Positions 56,857-64,000 of a DNA stretch of 64,000 bases are shown here, piece after piece. The first letter of the stretch is position 1. Every line of letters starts with the position of its first letter. The notes beneath the pieces were generated by a model. The model was not told where the DNA came from and did not search any database. It saw only the letters and a program-made list of their open reading frames with translations. The DNA comes from Corynebacterium sp. zg-331. Its GTDB lineage: Bacteria; Actinomycetota; Actinomycetes; Mycobacteriales; Mycobacteriaceae. The position numbers were made by a program, and so were the translations under genes. The DNA lies in contig NZ_JACMYD010000008.1 of the NCBI RefSeq assembly GCF_014267345.1, positions 1-64,000 on the forward strand. The letters are read 5' to 3'.

Positions 56857-57687
56857 ATGACTTCAATCGCAGTAATCGGCGGCGGCAAAATCGGTGAGGC
56901 CCTCGTGGGCGGCCTGGTGGCAGCGGGCACCGACCCCGCGCAGATCGTGGTGACCAACCGCAGCCCCGAGCGCAGCGAGGAGCTGCGCGAGCGCTACGGC
57001 GTAGAGACCACCGCGGATAACGCCCAGGCGGCCTCCGGTGCGGAGACGATCTTCCTGTGCGTCAAGCCCACGATGATCGGCGGCGTGCTGCGCGAGATCG
57101 CCGAAACCATCAACGACAACGACGCTGACACCACCGTGGTCTCCATGGCCGCGGGCCTGTCCCTGGCCGCCCTCCAGGAGGATCTTTCCGCGGGCACGGC
57201 CGTGGTGCGCGTCATGCCCAACACCCCCATGATGGTGGGCAAGGGCGTGTGCGCGGTGACCCCCGGGCGCTTCGTGGGTGCAGAGCAGCTCGAGGGCGTC
57301 AAGGAACTGCTGCGGGCCGTGGGCACCGTCGTGGAGGTCGCGGAGGAGGAGATGGACGCCGTGACCGCCCTGGCCGGCTCCTCCCCGGCCTACGTCTACC
57401 TCGTGGCGGAGGCGCTGATTGACGCCGGGGTGAGCCTCGGCCTGACCCGCGAGGTGGCCACCCGCCTGGCCTCCGGGGCGATCGAGGGCGCGGGCGCCAT
57501 GCTGGCCCAGGAGGGGGCCGATCCCACCACGCTGCGCGCCAACGTCTCCTCGCCTGCTGGAACCACCGTGGCGGCCCTGCGGGAACTGGAGGAATCGGGC
57601 CTTCGTGGGGCGTTCTTCCGGGCCGCGGAGGCCTGCGCGCTGCGCTCCAAGGAACTCGGCGCGCCGGTGGGTTCCGGCGAGGATTAG
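56857..57687 (+). CDS. proC: Pyrroline-5-carboxylate reductase
   Basis: 276 residues. Last step of proline synthesis. NAD(P)-binding [45 protein letters not shown], and the C-terminal signature [22 protein letters not shown] plus [11 protein letters not shown]. Start at [10 protein letters not shown]; the longer frame has no conserved residues. Confidence 0.96.
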   Translation: MTSIAVIGGGKIGEALVGGLVAAGTDPAQIVVTNRSPERSEELRERYGVETTADNAQAASGAETIFLCVKPTMIGGVLREIAETINDNDADTTVVSMAAGLSLAALQEDLSAGTAVVRVMPNTPMMVGKGVCAVTPGRFVGAEQLEGVKELLRAVGTVVEVAEEEMDAVTALAGSSPAYVYLVAEALIDAGVSLGLTREVATRLASGAIEGAGAMLAQEGADPTTLRANVSSPAGTTVAALRELEESGLRGAFFRAAEACALRSKELGAPVGSGED

Positions 57688-57771
57688 GCGGGCTTCTCCG
57701 TCGCGTGTGGACGGGGATGCGCGGGTGGTGGTGTGGCGTGTGACCTGCCGTGACTCAGGAGGCTTGGGGCG

Positions 57772-57791
57772 GCCCAGCGGGCCCGCTGGGC
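57772..57791. repeat. 20-bp perfect palindrome upstream of the bldC-like gene
   Basis: GCCCAGCGGGCCCGCTGGGC, without a T run. It may be the proC transcription end or a regulator site. A looser dyad CTTCAC (57826-57831) / GTGAAG (57842-57847) lies between it and the bldC-like start. Confidence 0.5.
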
Positions 57792-57920
57792 ACCTAGCAT
57801 GGACTCAGGTCGCACCAGTCACACACTTCACGCTAGACTTGGTGAAGCACGTGCGTGATTCGTTCTGTGGGAGGGGAAGCCTACAGCGCGCCACCTGCTT
57901 TGTGAAGGGTTAGGTAACTT

Positions 57921-58112
57921 ATGGCTCATGAAGATAAAGGAACATTTCTGACGGTCGCGGAAGTCGCGGAGATCATGCGGGTCTCCAAGATGACCGTCTA
58001 CCGCCTGGTGCACTCCGGCGAGCTGCCCGCCGTGCGCGTGGGGCGCTCCTTCCGAGTGCACGACAAGGCGGTGAACGAGTACCTCGACTCCTCGTACTAC
58101 GAGGTGGGGTAG
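57921..58112 (+). CDS. BldC-like excisionase-family DNA-binding protein
   Basis: 63 residues, MerR-like winged helix: FLTVAEVAEIMRVSKMTVYR and LPAVRVGRSFRVHDKAVNEYL. Small regulators of this kind stand between proC and the bS22 gene in mycobacteria and corynebacteria. No partner domain, so it probably binds DNA as an oligomer. Target genes unknown. Confidence 0.88.
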   Translation: MAHEDKGTFLTVAEVAEIMRVSKMTVYRLVHSGELPAVRVGRSFRVHDKAVNEYLDSSYYEVG

Positions 58113-58188
58113 AGTGCCCTACAATGTGATCGCCCGATGAGGCCTCGCTCGCCGCGACGGGTGAAGCCCCGCTAGCGACGCGGTTTTT

Positions 58189-58208
58189 GGCAGCGCCCCC
58201 GCGCTGCC
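58189..58208 (+). terminator. GC hairpin between the bldC-like and bS22 genes
   Basis: GGCAGCGC (58189-58196) / GCGCTGCC (58201-58208) with a CCCC loop. T-rich sequence lies before rather than after it, so it may be a regulatory hairpin in the bS22 leader. Confidence 0.35.
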
Positions 58209-58294
58209 GCTAAAGTGGAGAGCATTCGTGCCAGCACAGGTGCGCGTGCTCGGCAGAACAAAAAGTACAGCAACGAGGTAAGTGAGGTAGCCCT

Positions 58295-58396
58295 ATGGGT
58301 TCCGTGATCAAGAAGCGCCGCAAGCGCATGTCCAAGAAGAAGCACCGCAAGATGCTGCGCCGCACGCGCGTGCAGCGCCGCAAGTTGGGTAAGTAA
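58295..58396 (+). CDS. Small ribosomal protein bS22 (AURKAIP1/COX24 domain)
   Basis: 33 residues, extremely basic: [20 protein letters not shown] and [13 protein letters not shown]. This is the mini-protein bound to the small subunit in actinobacterial ribosomes (Rv0500B type). Position after the bldC-like gene is conserved. A terminator follows 20 bases later. Confidence 0.93.
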   Translation: MGSVIKKRRKRMSKKKHRKMLRRTRVQRRKLGK

Positions 58397-58415
58397 GTCA
58401 TAGGGCACTCCGACT

Positions 58416-58452
58416 AGAGGGGCACCGTACAAGGGTACGGCGCCCCTCTTTT
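58416..58452 (+). terminator. Terminator after the bS22 gene
   Basis: AGAGGGGCACCGTAC (58416-58430) pairs with GTACGGCGCCCCTCT (58435-58449) with one mismatch, followed by TTTT. Confidence 0.82.
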
Positions 58453-58668
58453 AGAGGTAATATTACAGGGCGGTGGATAATCCACCTCGGTTAACCTGTG
58501 AATAGACCTCGATGCATTGCTGATTGTATTTCCATGGGGCGCAGGTGGCATTTCAATTTCGATAACATGATAGAAAGGAATTGTATCCTGAAAAAGGTAT
58601 ATGATTTTTTGTTTGAGATCAGCTTATCTGTGGATATATTTTTATCCACATAGCTTCCATAGTTATTT

Positions 58669-58926
58669 ATGGAGTATAATCCTCAATTGGGAGTATTGGA
58701 TGGTATAAAAACTTTCATTCCTATTTGTGTCCTTGGTAATTTTCTTTATCGCCGCAGTATATTTCGCTCCAAGGCGTACGGAAAACGGGATCGTCCGCGT
58801 TGGGTGTTTGCACTACTGCCTGCAGTGGATTTTGGAAACTTAGTCATTGGCATTTTAGTTGTTGCTTTGCATAGAAATTGTATAACGAAATTTGCGTTAA
58901 TGACGGTGGTATACGCTGCTATTTAA
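58669..58926 (+). CDS. Possible membrane protein in an AT-rich patch
   Basis: 85 residues, ATG to TAA, about 40% GC by eye against a high-GC surrounding. Two or three hydrophobic stretches (IPICVLGNFLYR, FALLPAVDFGNLVIGILVVAL, FALMTVVYAAI) separated by a basic loop (RSKAYGKRDRPR). There is no ribosome-binding site before the ATG, so the start or the gene itself is uncertain. The patch (58453-59148) shows nothing else but an A/T hairpin near 58974-58991. Probably transferred DNA or a remnant. Confidence 0.4.
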   Translation: MEYNPQLGVLDGIKTFIPICVLGNFLYRRSIFRSKAYGKRDRPRWVFALLPAVDFGNLVIGILVVALHRNCITKFALMTVVYAAI

Positions 58927-59148
58927 TCCTCCAGATCCCATATTCAATTAAATTGACTTCTTTGGTTATTGTCATATTTTTTCAAAAAATGTTCCTGCAT
59001 CATGTGAAGAAGTGAGTGTCTATGTTGGGTTTCCGTGGATTCTGCAGGCAGCCTGGAAGTTGTTTCGGTGGTGTTATTTGATCCAGATTCTGTGGCTGTA
59101 CCTTGACGATGTGATTCGGGAGGCGGGAAATCGCTGATGACTTATTAG

Positions 59149-60207
59149 TTACCCCCACACCCCCCGCTTTAGCCGCCACCCCAGCAGGCTGAACCCGGCG
59201 GTGGCTAGCCCGGGCAGCCCGTAGACGCGCACGGCCTTGCGTACGTTGCGGTAGTCGCGCACGAGCCAGCCTCGGCGGTGGGCGGCGCGTCGCAAGGCGC
59301 GGTCGGGGTTGATCGCCACGGCGGTGCCCACCATGCTGAGCATGGGGATGTCGTTGGCGGAGTCGGAGTAGGCGGTGCAGCGCTCGAGGTCGAGTTTTTC
59401 CAGGGCCGCCAGGGCGGCCACGGCGTGTTTCTTGCCGGGGCCGTGGAGGATGTCGCCCACGAGTCTGCCGGTGAACTTCCCGTCCTCGACCTCGGCCACG
59501 GTGCCCAGCGCCCCGGTGAAGCCGAAGCGCTGGGCGAGGATTTGGGCGAGCTGCACGGGGGTGGCGGTGACGAGCCAGACCTGTTGGCCTGCGGCCAGGT
59601 GCATGGCGGCGAGGTCGCGGGTGCCGGGGAAGGCCTTGTGGAGCATGTGGCGATCCACGATCTCCTCGCACAGTTCGGTGAGCTCGGCCACGCTGCGGCC
59701 CTTGATGAAGTCGAGGGCCTGGTCGCGCCCGCTGGCCATGTCCTCGGAGTTTTCGGAGCCGGTGAGGCGGAACTTGAGCTGCTTCCAGGCCATGGGGATG
59801 ATCTCGCCGGGGCGCAGGTAGCCCTTGCGGGCAAGGCCGAAGGCGAGGGCTACGAGCGAGGAACCCTGAATGAGGGTGTTGTCCACGTCGAAGAAGGCGG
59901 CCACGCCGGTGTCCTGGGGCACCTTGGGGTCGGCGGGGGACAGGCGCAGGGAGCCTGCGGCCTCGATGGAGCCGCTCACGGAGGCGATGCCGGAGCGGAA
60001 GGAGGTCAGGGAGATTCCGTAGCTTTGTTCCACTGCGGCGGCCGCGGCCGCGCGGCCGGCGGCCTCCTGGTATTCCTCGCCCAGGGCGGGCAGGGCGGTG
60101 CTGGCGAGAAAGCGGCGCAGGTTGCCGTTGCTGATGGACCAGTTGGTCAGGAAGTCGCGGGGCGAGGCGGGGAAGAATGGTGGATGGATCTCATTCACGG
60201 TCACCAT
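59149..60207 (-). CDS. HAD-family phosphatase, SerB1-like
   Basis: 352 residues. HAD motif I FFDVDNTLIQGSS (about residue 106), motif II VTATPVQLA, motif III/IV YSDSANDIPMLSM. An N-terminal extension of about 100 residues precedes the domain, as in actinobacterial SerB1 (Rv0505c-like) proteins. Substrate not proven; phosphoserine or a lipid phosphate is possible. Divergent from the glutaredoxin-like gene, 23 bases between starts. Confidence 0.85.
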   Translation of the reverse strand: MVTVNEIHPPFFPASPRDFLTNWSISNGNLRRFLASTALPALGEEYQEAAGRAAAAAAVEQSYGISLTSFRSGIASVSGSIEAAGSLRLSPADPKVPQDTGVAAFFDVDNTLIQGSSLVALAFGLARKGYLRPGEIIPMAWKQLKFRLTGSENSEDMASGRDQALDFIKGRSVAELTELCEEIVDRHMLHKAFPGTRDLAAMHLAAGQQVWLVTATPVQLAQILAQRFGFTGALGTVAEVEDGKFTGRLVGDILHGPGKKHAVAALAALEKLDLERCTAYSDSANDIPMLSMVGTAVAINPDRALRRAAHRRGWLVRDYRNVRKAVRVYGLPGLATAGFSLLGWRLKRGVWG

Positions 60208-60230
60208 GGTAGGCCTGGTAGGACGGAGGT

Positions 60231-60473
60231 GTGCAGAGACATCGTGTGCAGTTGATGGTGCGCGCCACGTGCGGTTCGTGCGCGCGGGTGGCCGAGCAGA
60301 TCAGGCCGTTGCTGGAGCGCCACGGGGTGCCCCTGGAGATCTGCGACGTGGATGAGGACGGGGAGTGGGCCGCGGAGTTCGGGGATCGGGTGCCGGTGGT
60401 GGTGCTCGATGGGGAGGAGTTTGCCTGCTGGGAGGTGGATAACGAGGAGTTAGGCCACGCTTTGTTGTTGTGA
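60231..60473 (+). CDS. Glutaredoxin-like protein (Rv0508 type)
   Basis: 80 residues from GTG. Thioredoxin fold with ATCGSCARVAEQI (Cys-Gly-Ser-Cys), PVVVLDGEEFACWEV. DUF836-type small redox protein found upstream of hemA in actinobacteria. An in-frame ATG at residue 9 (MVRATCGSC) is an alternative start. Partner unknown. Confidence 0.82.
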   Translation: MQRHRVQLMVRATCGSCARVAEQIRPLLERHGVPLEICDVDEDGEWAAEFGDRVPVVVLDGEEFACWEVDNEELGHALLL

Positions 60474-60568
60474 GGGAAGCGAGCCTATTACGGTGAGCCT
60501 CAACTGAAAGATTCCCCTATCATCCGTCAAAAGTTGGGGTGGCCTGCAGAAAGCTGGTGAGTGGCAAC

Positions 60569-61903
60569 GTGAGTGTGCTCGTGGTGGGCATGTCGCATCG
60601 GTCGGCCCCGGTGGCGCTGCTGGAGAAGCTGAGCATGGACGACGCGGTGCGCGAGGAGGCCACCGCCCTCCTGCTGGAGCGCCCGGCGCTGTCCGAGGCG
60701 ATGATCGTGTCCACCTGCAACCGCCTGGAGGTCTACTCCGTGGCCGCCGGCTTCCACCCGGGAGTCCAGGACGTGGTGGCCGTGCTCCACGAGGTGTCCG
60801 GGGTGGACATCGACACCCTGCGCGGCTACCTCTACGTGCGCTACGCCGAGGCCGCCGCCGAGCACATGATGGGAGTAGCCGCGGGCCTGGACTCCATGGT
60901 GGTGGGCGAGCAGCAGATCATCGGACAGGTGCGCGGCGCCTACCAGGAGGCCACCGCCAGGGGCACCGTGGGGCCGGCACTGCACGCGCTGACCCAGGCT
61001 GCCCTGCACGCGGGCAAGCGGGTGCACACGGAGACGAGCATCGACGACGAGGGTGCCTCGATGGTCACCCTGGCGATGGAGGAGGCCCTGGCCGCCCGGG
61101 GGCTGGACGGCCCGCAGCCGTTGCGCGGGCGCGCCGCCCTGGTGCTGGGGGCCGGGGCGATGGCCTCGTTGGCGGCCACGCACCTGGGCAAGCTGGGGGT
61201 GGGCACCCTGATCGTGGCCAACCGCACCCGTTCGCGCGCCGAGCGCCTGGCCGAGCACGCCCGCCAGGCCGGGGTGGAATCCGAGGTGGTGGACTTCGAG
61301 CGGCGCACGGAGGCGCTGGAGCGGGTGGACATCGTGGTCTCGGCCACCGGGGCGGATTACTTCACGGTGACCCCGGGGGACGTCGCCGGGCTGCGTCGCC
61401 CGCTCACCCTCATCGACCTTTCCCTGCCCCGCGACATCGCCTCGCACGTGGGCAACATCCCTGGCATGCACTTGGTCAACATCGAGCGGCTCCATCAGCG
61501 CGGCGCGCAGGCGGCCACCGAGGCGGAGCGCCAGGCCCGCGCGATCGTGGAGGAGGAGCTGCAGCAGTTCACCTCCGAGCAGCGGGTGCGCGACGTGGCC
61601 CCCGCCGTGACCGCCCTGCGCCGCCGCGCCGCCGACCTCGTGGAGGCGGAACTGGAGCGGCTGCGCGGACGCGCCCCGGACATGACCGAGGCAGACTACC
61701 GGGAGGCCACGCGCACGGTGCGCCGCGTGGTGGATAAGCTGCTGCACGCGCCCACGGTGCGGGTCAAGGAACTGGCGGTGACCTCCGGGGTGGTCTCCTA
61801 CGAGTCCGCCCTCCAGGAGCTCTTTGACCTCGACCCCGCCGTCGCGCGTAGCGTGGCGCTGCCCGCCAGCGACCTGCCGCGCAGCGACTTCCCCCATAAA
61901 TAA
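60569..61903 (+). CDS. hemA: Glutamyl-tRNA reductase
   Basis: 444 residues from GTG ([15 protein letters not shown], the start of homologues). First committed step of heme synthesis: Glu-tRNA to glutamate-1-semialdehyde. Catalytic Cys50 in [35 protein letters not shown] site [16 protein letters not shown] codons at 60539 and 60557 are possible longer starts. The leader contains a weak DtxR-like sequence (60489-60507). hemC follows after 13 bases. Confidence 0.95.
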   Translation: MSVLVVGMSHRSAPVALLEKLSMDDAVREEATALLLERPALSEAMIVSTCNRLEVYSVAAGFHPGVQDVVAVLHEVSGVDIDTLRGYLYVRYAEAAAEHMMGVAAGLDSMVVGEQQIIGQVRGAYQEATARGTVGPALHALTQAALHAGKRVHTETSIDDEGASMVTLAMEEALAARGLDGPQPLRGRAALVLGAGAMASLAATHLGKLGVGTLIVANRTRSRAERLAEHARQAGVESEVVDFERRTEALERVDIVVSATGADYFTVTPGDVAGLRRPLTLIDLSLPRDIASHVGNIPGMHLVNIERLHQRGAQAATEAERQARAIVEEELQQFTSEQRVRDVAPAVTALRRRAADLVEAELERLRGRAPDMTEADYREATRTVRRVVDKLLHAPTVRVKELAVTSGVVSYESALQELFDLDPAVARSVALPASDLPRSDFPHK

Positions 61904-61916
61904 GGAGCAGGCTTCC

Positions 61917-62819
61917 ATGACCGATACCACCCTGACGCTGGGCACCCGCGGCAGCGCGCTGGCCACCACCCAGGCCGGGCACGTGCGCGACGCCCTGATG
62001 GCCGCCGGCATCCCCACCGAGCTGCACATCGTGACCACCGAGGGGGACGTAAACATGGCCCCGGTGGAGCGCATCGGCGTGGGCGTGTTCACCCAGGCCC
62101 TGCGCGAGGCGATGGCCGCCGGGTGGTGTACCGCGGCCGTCCACTCCTTCAAGGATCTGCCCACCGCCCCCGATCCCCGCTTTCACCTCGTGGTGCCGCC
62201 CCGCCAGGACCCCCGCGAGGCCCTGATCGCCCGGGATGGCCTCACCCTCGACGGCCTGCCCGAGGGCGCGCGGGTGGGTACCTCCGCCCCGAGGCGGATC
62301 TCCCAGCTGCGCGCCCTGCGCCCGGACCTCGACATCCGCCCCCTGCGCGGCAACATCGACACCCGCATGGGCAAGGTTGCCTCCGGGGAGCTTGACGCGA
62401 TCGTGCTGGCCTACGCGGGGCTGCTGCGCGTGGGCAGGCAGGATCGGGCCACCGAGGTCTTTGACCCCGAGGTCTTTCTGCCCGCCCCGGCCCAGGGGGC
62501 GCTGGCGGTGGAATGCCGCGTCGAGGACGCCCCCGCCGTGGCCGCCCTCGACGCCCTGGCTCACCGAGAGTCCACCGAGCGCGCCCGGGCCGAACGCGCC
62601 CTGCTCGCCGCCCTGGAGGCCGGGTGCACCGCCCCCGTGGCGGCGCACGCGGTGTGCGAGGAGGGGGAGCTGGTGCTGCGCGCCGGGGTGTTCGCCCTGG
62701 ACGGCTCCCGGCGGCTGGTGGCGGAGCGCCGCGGCCCCCGGGATCGCGCCGCCGACCTGGGCCTGGAGGTCGCTCGCGTGCTGCTGAGCGAGGGGGCGGC
62801 GGAGCTCATGGCGCCGTAG
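61917..62819 (+). CDS. hemC: Porphobilinogen deaminase
   Basis: 300 residues. Joins four porphobilinogen into hydroxymethylbilane. [53 protein letters not shown], and the dipyrromethane-binding Cys237 in [19 protein letters not shown] precedes the ATG. Same transcript as hemA. Confidence 0.96.
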   Translation: MTDTTLTLGTRGSALATTQAGHVRDALMAAGIPTELHIVTTEGDVNMAPVERIGVGVFTQALREAMAAGWCTAAVHSFKDLPTAPDPRFHLVVPPRQDPREALIARDGLTLDGLPEGARVGTSAPRRISQLRALRPDLDIRPLRGNIDTRMGKVASGELDAIVLAYAGLLRVGRQDRATEVFDPEVFLPAPAQGALAVECRVEDAPAVAALDALAHRESTERARAERALLAALEAGCTAPVAAHAVCEEGELVLRAGVFALDGSRRLVAERRGPRDRAADLGLEVARVLLSEGAAELMAP

Positions 62820-62864
62820 CGCATTGGGACCGCCGCGCCCGAGCGCTTAAACTGGAAAGCCACC

Positions 62865-63269
62865 ATGGCTTATTTACAGATCACCGAGACGCAGGTGACC
62901 GTGACGTTGGACTGGTGGGAAAAGCTCGCCGCGCACCGTTCCCATCTGACCATCCCCGTGCGTGCCATCGCGGAGGCCCGGGCGGTGGCGGACGTCTTTG
63001 CCCTGCCAGAGATCCGCTCGGCGGCCGCGGCCTCCGGGCCGGGGGTGTCCGCCACCAGGATCAAGGGGCTGACCACCACGGGTACCTTTGAGACCCCGCA
63101 GGGCAGGATCTTCGCCGTGTGCCACTCCGGCTCGGGGGCGCGCCGCGGCCGCGAGGGGCTGGTGCTGGCCCTAACCAAGGCCACGGTGGATTACATCGTG
63201 GTGACCACCCCGCTGGCGCAGCGCTACGCCGCCCGGCTCGATCCCCAGGCGCAGCGCCGGGCGGCCTGA
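62865..63269 (+). CDS. Conserved protein, PH-like fold
   Basis: 134 residues: VTVTLDWWEKLAAHRSHLTI, GVSATRIKGLTTTGTFETPQ, and KATVDYIVVTTP. A pattern of beta strands ending in one helix, as in small bacterial PH-like proteins of actinobacteria. No signal peptide or membrane segment. Function unknown; lies between hemC and the cysG/hemD-type gene. Confidence 0.7.
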   Translation: MAYLQITETQVTVTLDWWEKLAAHRSHLTIPVRAIAEARAVADVFALPEIRSAAAASGPGVSATRIKGLTTTGTFETPQGRIFAVCHSGSGARRGREGLVLALTKATVDYIVVTTPLAQRYAARLDPQAQRRAA

Positions 63270-63308
63270 GGGGCGGCTGAGGGCGCTTCCGGTTTCCTAT
63301 TTATCCGA

Positions 63309-63323
63309 CCATATTTTATGGTG
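63309..63323. promoter_or_regulatory. Inverted repeat ACCATA-TTT-TATGGT before the cysG/hemD-type gene
   Basis: Perfect 6-bp arms with outer AT pairs (TATTTA to the left, AAATA to the right). It is 160 bases before the ATG at 63483, in an AT-rich part of a 213-base gap, where a promoter is expected. The binding protein is unknown. Confidence 0.4.
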
Positions 63324-63482
63324 TAAATACCACACTGTGATTCCGTGGCGGCGACCGGGGCACAAAGATCGCCCCGCGGGATCGAAGCACAAACGCCTCG
63401 CGCTGTGTTCGGCACGCCCACGCGGTGCCGCCCAGCCCGCGGGGCGTCCTTTGACCCTGTCCAAGAACGAGAAAAGAAGCAC

Positions 63483-64000
63483 ATGAGTATAGCCCACCAG
63501 GCTTTTACGTCTCAGAGTACGCCGCAGACCCCCCAGCCGGGGACGGTCATCTTTGTCGGCGCGGGGCCGGGCAACCCCGATCTGTTGACCATCCGCGCCC
63601 GCGAGGTGCTGGCGGAGACCGCCGTGGCCTATACCGACGCCGAGGTCTTGAGCGGCGTGCGCGAGATCGTGGCCGCCCATCTGCCGGTGCCCCAGGACAA
63701 GATCGACGCCGCGGAGAAAGCCTACGAGGCCCTGGTGGAGGAGGCTCGCACCCAGGGGGCGCGCCGTAAGCCGCCGCGCCCGGCGCCGCCCACCGCCGCC
63801 GATATCCGGGAGGTGGCCGAGCCTGACCCCGCGGAGCTCGCCGCGCGCCTGGCCGAGGCCGTCCAGGAGGGCGAGGACGTGATCCGCCTGGTGGCGGGCA
63901 ATCCGCTCTCGCGGGAATCCGTGCTCGCGGAGATCGCTGCCGTGGCGGAGACCGGGGCAGAGTTCCAGGTGGTGCCGGGCATGTCCCTGCCCTCCACCGT
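63483..64000 (+). CDS. Uroporphyrinogen-III methyltransferase/synthase-type protein, 5' part
   Basis: Open from ATG 63483 to the window edge, 172 codons seen, no stop. SAM-dependent tetrapyrrole methylase start: GTVIFVGAGPGNPDLLTIRA, then EDVIRLVAGNPLS and FQVVPGMSLPS. In actinobacteria this gene follows hemA-hemC and encodes a CysG/HemD fusion, so the missing part probably holds uroporphyrinogen-III synthase. An insert of charged residues (about 75-125) lies within the methylase domain. Confidence 0.85.
   Translation, partial: MSIAHQAFTSQSTPQTPQPGTVIFVGAGPGNPDLLTIRAREVLAETAVAYTDAEVLSGVREIVAAHLPVPQDKIDAAEKAYEALVEEARTQGARRKPPRPAPPTAADIREVAEPDPAELAARLAEAVQEGEDVIRLVAGNPLSRESVLAEIAAVAETGAEFQVVPGMSLPST

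Noticed and set aside
58189..58208. Hairpin with C-loop as a 6C RNA
   Set aside because: Only one hairpin and four loop C residues; the 6C motif has two hairpins with at least six C each.

Overview
This window reads as chromosomal DNA of a high-GC Corynebacterium. The indicators are a trehalose mycolyltransferase, mshA and a mycothiol-type formaldehyde dehydrogenase, an lpd - sdhCAB order like that of C. glutamicum, and the actinobacterial run senX3-regX3 / ppx / proC / bldC-like / bS22 / serB1-like / hemA-hemC. I cannot name the species.

Layout. 1-1150: relics of mobile DNA, an IS3-type transposase end and a broken plasmid RepA. 1144-7609: OPT transporter, decayed DUF3800 gene, ogt, class III adenylate cyclase, holB and tRNA-Thr(CGU). 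7610-8309: no conventional gene, but a possible 43-codon peptide, a strong hairpin, a terminator and a 14-bp-arm palindrome. 8316-15230: a lipid/glycerol-phosphate locus in decay, with an alkyl-DHAP-synthase-like flavoprotein (three in-frame stops), a diacylglycerol-kinase-like protein with an altered GGDG motif, a YhgE/Pip exporter, a TetR regulator and glpD (two frameshifts). 15647-19060: formaldehyde detoxification pair and panBC. 19098-22718: SigK/RskA with a Met-rich lipoprotein and divergent dipZ, both preceded by SigK-like promoter sequences. 22734-23889: decayed AAA ATPase. 24003-30265: MFS transporter, sugar epimerase, DsbA-like protein, DUF2304, two GT2 glycosyltransferases and a flippase. 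30520-34514: cell-surface group (secreted acidic protein, sortase-like protein, mycolyltransferase, LSSGDN-repeat protein, 36-codon peptide). 34571-46910: lpd, sdhCAB with a DtxR-like box, small membrane proteins, DUF445, a DeoC-like fragment, LmeA-like protein, murB and a secreted pyroglutamyl-peptidase-like protein. 46987-64000: acyl-CoA ligase, mshA, gpmA, senX3-regX3, a short lower-GC insertion, ppx, proC, bldC-like, bS22, an AT-rich patch, serB1-like, glutaredoxin-like, hemA, hemC, and the start of a cysG/hemD-type gene that runs off the window.

How it fits together. Most intact genes are core metabolism: TCA/respiration, heme, pantothenate, mycothiol, peptidoglycan and phosphate signalling. 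Decay is concentrated in accessory loci, where the premature stops fit G:C to A:T transitions. The most interesting candidates are the SigK/RskA - Met-rich lipoprotein - DipZ module with matching divergent promoters, and the cell-envelope group around the LSSGDN-repeat protein.
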